From: Distichodus sexfasciatus
Lineage: Eukaryota > Chordata > Actinopteri > Characiformes > Distichodontidae
Length of the DNA stretch: 64,000 bases
Direction: 5' to 3'
NCBI GenBank assembly: GCA_032718565.1
Contig: JAVGVS010000003.1
Location: forward strand, 2,000,178-2,064,177
Positions 45,644 to 57,700 of this stretch are shown piece by piece (the first letter of the stretch is position 1; each line of letters begins with the position of its first letter). Made by a program: the position numbers and the translations under genes. The notes beneath the pieces were generated by a model, which made no database searches, was not told where the DNA came from, and saw nothing but the letters and a program-made list of their open reading frames with translations.

Positions 45644-47640
45644 AGAGGGAACCTCACCACTTCCTCTTCTCCTGGCGCCGGGGCTGGGCCTCGCACAAGC
45701 GCCGGGACTCTACGGCATTATTATTTTTTTATTTAAACCTCTCCGTTTCGTTTCCGCCATATTTGTTACGTTATCGACTCTCCAAGATCTCTGCTAATTG
45801 GAAAAGTTCCTGCAATAACATCTCTCCAGAACGAGACCCCACTTGGTTTTTCCGCATTCAAGACGACGACAAACTGCCACTTTATGTTCGGTTGAAGTTG
45901 CACCGAGCTCCGCGTAGTTTTCTAGGACGGTAATAAAACCACACACGGGTTGTGTTTTTGTTTTTGCGTGCAGATTTATCCTGTTACTCCTCCAATTCTC
46001 CACCCCCCCAGTATTGAATTTCAGGAATAAAAATGACAGTCCATCATCTCAAAAAAATGCAGAGCTAGAGAAGAGCTCATCTTGTGCTGCCAGACGGAGC
46101 GGCTTCTCTTTTTACGTGAAAAATACACAAACTTTCTGAATGGATTGTTCAAGCTGGTTTTGTGAAATCTCAGCCACTATCCCTCTTCTTTGTAAAATGG
46201 GAGAACAATTACAAAACTCAGTTTGAAAAGGGTAAGAAGGAAGGCAAAGAAGATGCTGAATTAGGTCTGGACGGGGAAGAGTAAGTGAAACGTGTGAAAG
46301 GAAACTGGACATGAAGACGATGCAGAATCACAGCCACGTGGACAGTCACAATGATGGGAGCAAGGGATGTTGATACGAGATGGCGTTGTTAAGAAGCAGT
46401 TGGCGGTGCCTGAGATGTTTGACAGAATATATTTGGGAGAATACAAGTGAGTTTGAGGTGAGAAAGTGTGTAAAAGTGTAGGGTCTCCTCAGCGAGCTCT
46501 GCTTTAGGTCATCTCATGGTCACATGAAGAGCGAAATGATCATACGACTGTTACTGTGTAGATTATTTTTTAAAAGCCACATATCAGTTTGCTTTGAATC
46601 GTGTAATTCTAAGGTGTTTTTTTTTTTTTTATTAAACGCTGCCCTGAGAGTATTTAACCAAATTGAAAATATTACTAATAATGCATTTACCTGTTACTCT
46701 CATGTTCTGATCATTTTATATCAAGACAGCTAAGGTCAGACCTGTGCAACCACAAGGGGGAGTCGATACTGACGGACAGACACAGTGATTATTTTTGTGA
46801 TCCAGGTCTCCCTTCTCCCCTAAACTCTTTGATGCAGATGAACACTAGTCTTCTCTCCTTCATGTCTCAATATTTCATCATTCATGCTAAAACCAAAAAA
46901 GAATTAAATCAATCAATTAATCGATCAGAGCAGGATATCTATAACCATGTCGTGCTGCTGGCCGTCTTACTAAATAATCAGCTCTTACTAAATAACGAGG
47001 CCAGTTAATCGGAGTGTTTCTCGTATGGTGAAGCAAAGGCTTGGGGGCTTTTGATAACGCTAAGTTATGTTATGTTTACTTATGGGTTCTGGGTTTAACT
47101 GTAACTTAAAACGTTCTCTTATTTGGGAGATTTGATCTGTAACGTTATACGGATCGTAGTGTGTACTAGGCTGTTATGTTGGTGAATATATTGTACTGGG
47201 TCTGACCAAAGACCTTAAAAGAGTCTGGTGTATGAGAGGAAACCTTGGCTTGGGTTCTTTATCTGCGCATTAATCGGTACTGGTGACTTATGTAAGCTTT
47301 GTTTTGATATGAGTAAGCATTCTGTGCGTCTGGAGACGAGTCCTGGATTATTATTATTTTTTTTTTTTTTTAAGGTAGGATGCCCTTTTTTTCCTTTTTT
47401 TTTTTTTTTTTTAAACATTTCTTAGAAAAACTGGAATTTCATTTTTCTTTGCCCTTTCAACAATTAAAACAAGGTGTAAATTCTGCCAACGGTGTTTAAG
47501 AAGAAATCATCTGTATGTACTCCATATCACTGCTATTTATTGTGTAGCATGTTTGCTGGAGCGCCGCTCCTCTCTGCCCCATGTAGTCGATTCGCTCTCG
47601 TTACATTGAAAAGATAACAAATAAAAGTGGAACTGGTCTT
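45644..47640 (+). other. farp2: farp2 3' UTR (inferred)
   Basis: About 2 kb after the stop with no recognised SINE or hAT copies, unlike the introns, which fits a transcribed 3' UTR. Polyadenylation signals AATAAA occur at 45932-45937, 46026-46031 and 47620-47625. Two long T runs lie at 47.35 and 47.4 kb. The UTR end is inference. Confidence 0.5.
47349..47413 (+). repeat. Twin poly-T tracts in farp2 3' UTR
   Basis: Two T runs of about 16-18 separated by AAGGTAGGATGCCC and TTTTTTCC. Confidence 0.85.
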
Positions 47641-47696
47641 AAAGGTGTTCCGAGTAAAATTGTCTTCTAATATGCACGGTGAAGCTTGCTTTGTGC

Positions 47697-47889
47697 TAGG
47701 AATACGAACCAGTCTACAAACCAAGAGGTCGTGAGTTCAAGCCTGGCTCTGTCCTGCCTCCAACGCAACCACCACCACTGAGCCTCTTAAGCCCAAACTG
47801 CCCCAGGAAGACTGACTGTCCTTGTAACTCGGAAATGGAAGTCGTTCTTGGATAAGACCGTCTGCTAAAGCCTGTAAGTGTAATGTTCT
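47697..47889 (+). mobile_element. tRNA-derived SINE family C
   Basis: B box GGTCGTGAGTTCAAGCC and tail GGATAAGACCGTCTGCTAAA plus GTAAGTGTAATG, the common 3' end of fish SINEs that borrow LINE machinery. Lies between the farp2 and stk25 3' ends. Confidence 0.8.
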
Positions 47890-48459
47890 GCATAAACCCA
47901 TGCATACTTGATCCCTTTTGTTTCTTGTACACAAACAACAAAAATGAACATTTTCCCTTTACATTAATGGCTCTTATTCATAGCAACTTACACTTCCTAA
48001 CTAAATGGGAGTGACTGCTGTTTGCTGAAAAAAGTACGAAGATAAAGTGGTGAAAAAAGTTAAAAGCTTAAATTAAAAAAAACAGTGCAGAGAAACGTGT
48101 AAACAGATAAAGAAATATTTCCCAGAAATGACAATGTGACAGTGGATTTCCCCATTGAAAGAAAAAGGTAAAAAGAAGGGATGAATGGGTTAAATGAAGG
48201 GCAGGATGGTCAGGATGATGGATGTCACATGGTGTCAATTTCTCCTTTAGGTCTAGAGAATCTGACCACACTTTGTGACCTCATGAGTTGAGTTATCCTT
48301 AAGAAAATAACACCACATTTCTTCTCGATGAGCTGAACCAAAAATGAAAAGAAAAAGCATAAATAATGAAGGGTGCCATTAAAGGGACAGTCTCCCTGGA
48401 GGGTCTTGCTCCCCCCACGCCGTAAAAGACCACGAATACCGCCCAGCTGCTGCATCTGT

Positions 48460-48716
48460 GTAGTTTTATTGAGCATGATGAAGTCTAACGTCACTTCCTG
48501 AAATACACAGAACTCCGTTTTGCAATATTCTGTAACGAAAACGATGATTAAAAAACCCATCATATGCTGACGGTACAGGATGGGCGGTATTAGACTGAAG
48601 CTTTTTATTAGAGGCTCTAGGCTGTTATGAGAGGAGTTGGGAACCTGGATGAGGATGGAGAGGCCGGGACGGCGGTGTTGGGGGGGGGCGGGGGTATAGT
48701 CGGGAGCCGCGGAGTC
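48460..48716 (-). other. stk25: stk25 3' UTR (inferred)
   Basis: On the minus strand AATAAA occurs at 48609-48604, about 108 nt after the stop, and again at 48470-48465. Either could set the 3' end. The 3' ends of farp2 and stk25 would be about 0.8 kb apart without overlap. Confidence 0.5.
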
Positions 48717-48756
48717 TCATCGCTTGGGGGGCGTGGTGTTGCCATTCAGCGTAAAC
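48717..48756 (-). CDS. stk25: stk25 exon 11 (C-terminus and stop)
   Basis: 40 nt: R-FTLNGNTTPPKR then TGA at 48719-48717. It aligns with the human end RFSHNRNHLTSTR. Acceptor ttccctag. Confidence 0.88.
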
Positions 48757-51700
48757 CTAGGGAACAGGGGTGTACTGGTAGAACATTACTGTCATCACAT
48801 GGTGAATATAAAGCCTCATCTCTGCTATTACTTAAGTTTAGCAATGTTAGTTTAATATGAATACAAATAACATACATTTAATTTGGCCTCATTCACCAAG
48901 TCTTCCTAAGGAGAAATTTGTCCTTAAAACCCACTTACACACTTTCCCCAAAGATTCTGACGTTCACCGAGGTTCCTGCGTAAAAACTGCTGAGGACCAC
49001 TTAACGCAGATTTTACTGTATGCATGTTATTGGGTTTTCTTCTATTCTAAAGTTGTACTGTTGTACTATTTAACTTGAACTTAACTTTAACTTTTAAGAA
49101 AAATATGTAAGGAAAATATTGGTAAATGAGGCCTAGTGCATTTATCCTTAAATTAGTAGGTAAATAAATTTTAAAAAATGATTTAAAAAAACTAAAGACC
49201 AGACATCATTGCTCTTGGAAATAGTGATTCAAAGAGGAACTTGAAGCTCCTGTTACCTGCACACTCTCTCCATCACTTGAGAAAGTAAACGGTCTGAGAT
49301 TCCTGGACTAGACTCTTCAGCCAGGTTAAAGGCGTTCTCCAGCTCCTCTATTGCACACACGCTGCCCCCATTCACACGCCGTTTCTCCTTTAACTACACA
49401 CATTGTTCAGGGGGTTAACACAAGGTATGTAACAATTTCAATAATTCATCTGCGACTGTCAAATTTATTCAGCACATTAAAGGGACATGCAAAAACGGGC
49501 CTCGCAAAATCACATCTGATGCATTTAAGTGAAATCAAGGAATCAGAATTTACAGTGCAGTTGTAATAAGGGCTGGGACTTTTAACATGTTAACACAGGC
49601 TTCGTTCATTAAAAAAACGTTTTCTGCAAACTAAGCATATGACTAAAGTTCGGCCCAACTTCCACCAGCACCTCGAGTGCTGATGTTTACCTTTATGCAT
49701 AAAGCATGGCCATAAACATGTTTACAGATTAAATTTCTTTGCTGATTCTGTACCTCTCTAAAGATAGGCGTGAGGAGGGACACCAGTGAGGATGACTTTG
49801 GCTGCCTCTTCATCATGTCCGTTGTCTGTAATAAAAAGCAGAATGTTAGAAATCTGAAAACAAACTTGTTAAAAGCTTGTGTGGTTTCTAATGGTTTTTT
49901 TTTTATTAGTATTTATGTTCATCTGTTGGCAGCTAGGTGAGAATTTCTGGGTGGCGTCCGTTTCAGGTGTACAGTCCCACCTTATTATCGGTGTGGTTGA
50001 GACCTCGCTGTAGTTTGTTCACAGAATTGGGTCTTACAGTGGGAGGGAACGTCCACATGGGACACTGATCTTTATCGTCCCCTTCACCGTCCCTGAAACC
50101 AAACCAACGCAAAGTGAACGGCAGCCGCCACACGCTGGAAAAATGATTTAATCAGTAAGTCATGTTAACAAACTACTATTTCAAATGAAAATTTGAAGAT
50201 GCCAGGTTTGCTTGAAGTGAATTTAAGTGAGTGATGATTTGTCATTGTGCACCACAACAAAACGTGACCTCTGTATTTGACCCATCCATGAAGAAGCAGT
50301 GTGCAGCGGACACAGCAGAGCTTGGGGACGATACTTTGCTCATGAGTACCAGTCAGTACCATTTTGGGATGGTGGTGTTCTGTTGATAGGATGCTCAACC
50401 AAGAGGTAGTAGGTTTAAATCCTACCTCCAGCACTACCCACCACTGGGTCTCTTAGCAAGACCTTTAACCCCCAAGTTGCTCCGACATGGAAGTCGGTCT
50501 GTGCCGTAAATGTAATGTGGCATTAGGTTGAACCATATTGAATGAACACATTAACTCTTAAACACAGCCGTTTTGATGTTGATCTTCAAATTTTCATTTC
50601 TGTAAACTGATTGAAAAAGATGTATCACTGAAAACATATAGTAAATGAAAGACGCATTTTAACATGACATTGATCTAATCTTTGTTTTGTTTTGGTTTTT
50701 TAAATTGTGCTCCCAACCCTGGGCGCATTTGATGACTTACATGTCAGAATCGTCCGAGCTCGACTCGTCTCCGTGACCCTCTGACTTCCAGCGTCTGTAT
50801 CGGTCAATCAGCTCGGCCAAGTAGGAGGTTTTCTTGGTGTAGCGAGTGATGAATTTATGCTTAAGCAGCTCCTTGGCTGTTGGCCTCTGTAGAGAATGTC
50901 GTTAAATTGGTCATTAATTTGTCATTTGTCATTAGAGAACTATTTAAAGGCACAGGACGACCAAATATAATGCGCATTCTTAAAATGAGAAAATGTGACT
51001 TGCTAGCTAATGTAACTGTGTTTTTCAGCATGCTGTTACACTGTACAATGATATTTCTGTTTAAAAAAACAAATTGGTGGGTTAATAAGTGCACAGAGGA
51101 CGGAAATGGAAACAGTCTAATTGTACAGTCGTCCCTCGCCACTTCGCACTTCGACTTTCGCGGCTTTTTCAAATATATTCATTAAAAAGTTGATCGAGAC
51201 AGTGAGAATGATACAGTGCGCGCTCGATTGTCTGAGACAATTATACACCCCTGTATCACAATTACACTTAAAATTACTGTACGTATGGACTGTAGGCCTA
51301 TGTATTCGAGCACCCCCGTAAATCCTTCAACGCCAGGTGCAGCCGCTCGACCACTCCTTGGCTCAGCCTCATGCAAGTTTGTTTCTCTCATACACGCTTC
51401 TATATTGCTACGCATCGGAAGCATCTTTGCTCTTGTAAGTGTTGGCTCTCTGCGATTTCTGAGAACTTTTGTTCTGAACTGTGTGTGTGTAATTAAATGT
51501 ACAATAATAATAATATGATATTTGTAACATCTAATATGTCTTATTTTCTCTTATTTTGTCTAATATATTGGGTAGTATGAGTGTAATGGTGACTAAAGCG
51601 AGTTATTTCATCTCTAGAAGGCTCTAATAATGTTAAAACCCGTATTTACAAGGTCGTAAACAGGTTTTCTATGCTCTAACTGCGAAAATATTCAATTTAT

Positions 51701-54700
51701 AAATAAAAAATCTTACTTTGTGGAAAATCACTTATCGCGGTAGAGTCTGGAACTGATTAACCGCGATAAACGAGGGCCGACTGTACTTTTGTGTTCCACG
51801 TCCACTTGAAAGAAAGAAATTCCAAGTCAATTTTGCAGTTAAACAGGGCAAGACTGAGGTTCCAGGGAAGGACTCTTGACTGTTTAGCACACTACTGAAC
51901 ACAGACACAGTGCTCCACAACGAAATGGACCTCTGCAAATATGACCCAGCCCTGAAGGAGCAGTGGGCAGCTGACATGGGCAGCACCTGGGGAGCAATGC
52001 TTGGGGACTGTACCTTGTTCATGACTCCCTCAGTGGTACCTTTACCGGTCCGGATTCAAACCGGCGACCTTCCGGTCATGGGGCGAACACCCTAACTGTT
52101 ACACTACCAACTGCCCAAGATGCTCCAGGTAGACTTTCCCAATCATACAAATCACTCTATTCCAACAATTCTCAGTCTTGGTCTTCACATACCCCTGTGC
52201 TGTACAGATTCAAATATTCCCAACCACAACACACCTGATCAGTTCTTCAGTGGAGTACTGCTGTGTAATGTGGCAGGAAGTACATCAACAGCATTTAGCA
52301 GATGCTCTTATCTGCTAAATCTCAGGGACAGTCTCCCTGGAGCAACCTGGGGTTAAGGGTCTTGCTCAGGAACCCAGTGATGGTACCGTAACGGTTGAGG
52401 TCTTTGTCCCGTGATCAGAAGGTTGCCCGTTCGAGTCCCGGACCAGTAAAGGTACCACTGAGGTACTCATGAGCAAGGTACCGTCCCCAAGCACTGCTCT
52501 CCAGGCACTACCCATGTCCGCTACCCACTACTCCTTCATGGATGTGTCAAATGCAGAGTTCACATTTCGCTGTGCTGTGCTGTGTTCACAATGACAATCA
52601 CTCACTCACTCACTCCAGTGCCGAAGGTAAGAATCAAACCCATGACCTCTTGTTCCAGGACAAGTATCCTAACAACTAGACCCCGAACATCCTATGTGGA
52701 TCATTATGCTAATATAACCTATGTATATTAGCCACAAAGCAGACTGCGTCTTTAATAAGAGACAGGGACACGTACAAATCGTGGGTCTTTGTTGAGACAA
52801 GCTTCGACAAAATCCTTGAAGGCCTTGCTGTAGCTACCCTCCAGGGTGGGAGGATTGTTCTTGGGGATCAGGAACAGGACTCTCATTGGGTGCAGCTCCG
52901 CATTCGGGGGCTCCCCTTTGGCCAGCTCGATGGCCGTGATCCCCAAAGACCAGATGTCTGCCTGGGTTAGACGAAAAAAAAAAGTTTGTAAGTAGGAGAC
53001 GAGAACAGCCTCCTGCCATCTGTCCGTTCCTAAATATTTCATTAGACTTAGTTTCATGACCGAACAGAAAGTGTTGGAGTTTTCAGCACCACTTAACAGA
53101 TGCTGATTTGTAACTCGACTGGTAGATCTGAACTTGACACCCATTCAAGGGGAAGAATGTGCTGATGGGACAGACAATGACATTGTACCTTGAAGTCGTA
53201 GGCAGACTGCTTAATGACCTCTGGGGCCATCCAGAACGGCGTCCCCACAAACGTGTTCCTCTTGATCTGTGTGTCGGTCAACTGGCCTGCCACACCAAAG
53301 TCCGCCAGCTTCACCTCTCCGTGCTCTGACAGCAACACGTTGGCAGCTGTTGGAAGCAAATATGTTCATAAGAAAGTCACAATCAGCGTATGATCTTTAA
53401 CAAAGCACTCTGAGCAAACTGTGCAAATGTAGTTTTTCAGCCATTGGTAGAGTAACGGTTAGGGAGTGATCGTCCCGTGATCGGTAGGTTGCTGGTTCCG
53501 AACCAGTAAAGGTACTACTGAGGTACTCATGAGCAAGGTAACAACACACAACCAGTACCAGGAGAGTGTGTGTGCAACACCACATAGCCGGTACCAGGAC
53601 AGTGTGTGTTCAACACCACATAGCCAGTACCAGGACAGTGTGTGTTCAACACCACATAGCCAGTACCAGGAGAGTGTTTCCATTTCCCATGGAAGGTCCA
53701 GTCCTCACCTTTAATGTCTCTGTGAATCTTCCTCTCGGTGTGTAGGTAGTCCAGCCCTTTGAGGATCTCTCTGAGGATGGTGGCGATGTAGGCCTCCTCC
53801 AGCGGCCCGGGCTTCAGCTGGTCACACATCACCGATTGGTTAAATATGTGGTAATAATAATAATAATAAATGTTATTTGTACCTCAGCACTCACCATGTC
53901 TAGAGCTGAGCCGCCACCCAAATACTCCATAATGATCCATAGTTTTGTGCTCTGCATTAAAACACAGCGTGAAGATTAGGGGTGTAATGATACGTCAATG
54001 ACACATAGATTCAATAATCTACCATCTCATTAGTCAAAAATGAAACCATTAATCAGGTATTATACCCACTGTAACATCACTTTATATTACATTTCTAATT
54101 AAACAATATTTTGAGTAAAAGAGAAAATTGTTTTTCATTTCATGTCTGGTTGAACTCAGCAATAAAAAAAAGTCTAATAGCACTTGCTTTCTGTGATTAT
54201 ATGCAAATGAAAGTGACTGTGTTAAATCAGCACATGACATTGTCTCATATCGATTGCTGGCTCCTGAACTGAACCGAATCAAATCCGTATCATATCAGAC
54301 TGTCATATTGGCAGACATCGAACTGTTGCCCACTGTATCATTATTGTATTGTGATGTCTGCCTCCAGTACACTTCAAACATTTGCTACACACCCAAATGA
54401 ACTCACCAGCTCTTTATGAGGTTCATTACAAACACAAAGCAGTAGGAATTCAGACTAATGGCACAGAAATAACTTAACAACAAAATAACAAAATAACAAA
54501 AGTCTAATACTGGGTGGGAAGAGATGATGATGTTTGCAGGAGAAAGGATGAAGGTGACACTGAGTTAACTATAACAGGAGGGAATTCTGGGGGGAAGAAA
54601 TGCTCCACACACCTTCAAATAGGAGCCGAAGTACTTGGTGACAAACGGACTGTCACACTGACTCAGCACTGTGATTTCCTGCTGAATGTCTTCGATCTCA

Positions 54701-57700
54701 TCCTCTGCTTCTTCCAGGTCTATGATTTTAATTGCCACCACCTCCTTGGTGTGGTTGTTTATTCCTTTGTAAACTTCTCCAAAGGAGCCTTTACCGATGC
54801 GCTCGAGTTTGGTGAAGTACTGCTCGGGGTCCAAACGTGTGTTCTAATTGGGATACACACACACACACACACACACACACTGTTAAAACTGACTTGTAAA
54901 ACTAAATCCATTTTAAATGGATCCATTAGACGAAACAACTTTTACCACACACAAATACAGCTGACACACAACTGGGTTTAATAAGCAGTTTAAGCTTTAT
55001 CTTTTTCAATCCAGCAATTGTGGACCACACACGTAATTTATGGCTATGACCTCAACATATACTTACACACACTTCCATCAAAGACTGGAATCAAAGGCTA
55101 AGGCATAAAAACAACAGCCTGTTAACTGTTTTAATCATGTCTTAGGCTACGTTCACACTGCCAGCCACATCGTTCAATTCCGATTTTTTGCTCAGATCGG
55201 ATTTGTCTGTCTTGACATTCATAACTACAAGTGACCTGTATCTGACTGTAATGTGAACGCATCGGTCCTCCGAAACGTCACGCATGCGCACATTGATACG
55301 TTTTTACACGGGTCAACAAAAAACAACATATCTGTGGGACGACTCATGGCATTAAAAATGGAGGCGTTAGTAGCTCACGCATGTATCGCACTTTGCTCTG
55401 GAGGACGACAAACAGTGAAGCAGCTGTACATGAGCAGGTCGAAAAGGAGAAAAAAAAAAAGTCAGGCAGCTAGCTTTTTCTGTTATCGCAGCTCTTCTCC
55501 ATTTTTACCTTCCCGCGCTGCCGGTGCAGGCTGATGATGTCAGCGCATGCGTATAAGCAAAAAGCCACATGAATTCCGATCTGAGCGTTCACATTCAGGT
55601 CGCATGGCCACGAATCGGATACGTATCGGATTTAGTACCACATATGAAAGTGACACAAATCCGATTTGAAAAGATCAGATTTGCGTGTCCACACAACCCT
55701 GAAAAGATCAGATCTGTGTCACATTAAGGCAAAAAATCCGATTTGAGTCACTTCAGCATGGCAGTGTGAACGTAGCTATACATTTCAAGCGCCTAGGGAT
55801 TATTAGGTGAATTCTCAAGCTGTGAGATACAATTGCTGGACATGCTGCTGTGACCATTGGGTGATAAAATTGGCTAATTTTCATACACTTTTGTTACTGT
55901 CTGTTCTAGTTTACTAATAACTTGTTTTTGTAGATTTACCCAGTTTCCTGTGCAAGATCAAAAATGTTATGATGGTGGAGATTTTACAGGCTCTGACAGC
56001 CTTTCGTAATATATGTGACAACGATCTGGGAGATATTTTCCGTACGTCATTTAAATCATCCAAGATCGGAAGTCTCATCTAGGGTGAGTTGATGCCGGTG
56101 AAACTCGATTAGTTGAAGTCGGTTTTTCAAACGCATTAGAGTAGAATATTAGCCTAGCTGCGGCTAATCTTCCTAGATGATTGCGCATGCCCGCGCTGCT
56201 TGAAAAGCCCACAAATATCGAGCAGTCTAGAAAACACGATCAGCACATCTCTCATTGGCCTCTACAAAATGACGAAAGAAAGGGTGCAATTTTTCACTCA
56301 AACTGAGCAGATACGATGAATTCGATACGATGAATGGGTCAAACCAGAAAAGACAGGCAAAAGTGGCCGACAAATTAAATGCACAAGACAATAAAATGTC
56401 GGAACATAATTCTGTCTCTAGCAAGGTGCAGTGGCTGTAGGTCATCATCAGGCAGCACCACCTCAGGGACCCTGATGGTCACTATGTTGTGCAAGATTTG
56501 TTTTACTGACGATTTTACTGTATGTCCATTTGGAACTGATGGGGGCTTGATTCGGATCTGGGTACAATCCAGTGCCCCAATCACATTGGAAATTCTGGGT
56601 GATGAAAATGTTACCAATGTAACCCAAAGGGAAAATTTCAGAACCAAACGGAATTTTCAAATTTTCTGGCAAACTGCACTTTTTGTTAGATTTTCTGCAT
56701 CGCCTTCTGCAGTCCGTCCCTTTCAGTCCGAGGACCCTTTGGCTGAGAGAGACAATGCGCACAGACCCCCCACCCCAACCCGCCCCATTTAGGCACCTAG
56801 AGTCACACTGACACGTATCTACCTACACTCCCTTACATATATGCAAATACAATTATGAATGATAAGCCACAGGAATGCTTTATAAAACCCATTTGGCTTA
56901 TTATTGATCTTTTTATATGTATTATTTTTACAACTGACATTTTTCTTTGTTTGTTACAATTAGATTTTTTTGGGAAAAAAATCTCAAGGCAATGCACACT
57001 GTCTGTGTGGTTGTGAGAGCCCGACTTAATCTAATTTGACTTCTAATATAAGCAGCTAAGAGCGGCACGGTGGCGCCCGTAGTTCCTCCAGGCCCTGCGA
57101 CCCCGATAGGGATTAAGCGGTTTGGATAATGAATGAATGAATGAATATAAGAAGCTAATAATTCGTTGAGGTATAATATTCCATCTCGGCTGAAGCGGTA
57201 TCTTTCGAAAAGAATATCATGAGGACACAATAAAGGTTCTGGACGATCGCACAAAACTCTCTCAATTTGATATTCCCTTCTTATTTTTTGCACACCGATT
57301 GCAATTGGTTGCTCATCAATGAATGGCGAGGCCGATACTGAATGGATTCCATGCACGGACACTGATTAAATGTGTGAGCTAATCCTTGTTTACGTGGAAC
57401 CAACCTGCTCCAAGCAGGTATGAGGATTAGGATGTGTTGCTATGAGAATAAATCCAGCAAGAATCTGGAAAAACTGATAGATCTAGGATCGTGCCAAATC
57501 TTAAACAATTACATCTGGCTAAACAAGTCATCCACGTCCGGAAAATACCCCCCAAATTTTGTGTTTTTGTGTAACACAAGGTGAGAGTTGTGTTGTTTAC
57601 TTGGTTGGTAGAATCTGGAAGAAATTACTGCTGGTTTCCAAGTAAGTGAAGACTATTCTAACCAAAAAAAAATCTAATTCGTGAATGCTTTCCAATTTAA

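Noticed and set aside
47697..47889. Possible tRNA gene (B-box-like GGTTCAAGCC)
   Set aside because: No clover-leaf can be completed, and the 3' end carries the SINE tail; it is a SINE. The same holds for all other tRNA-like heads here.
53527..53832. Minus frame joining stk25 exon 4 to a repetitive LSWYWLCGVEHT tail
   Set aside because: The tail is the 36-bp minisatellite read through the donor, not conserved kinase sequence (exon 5 supplies the catalytic loop).
56379..56792. 137-codon plus-strand frame
   Set aside because: Antisense of the decayed Harbinger transposase, whose motifs are on the minus strand.
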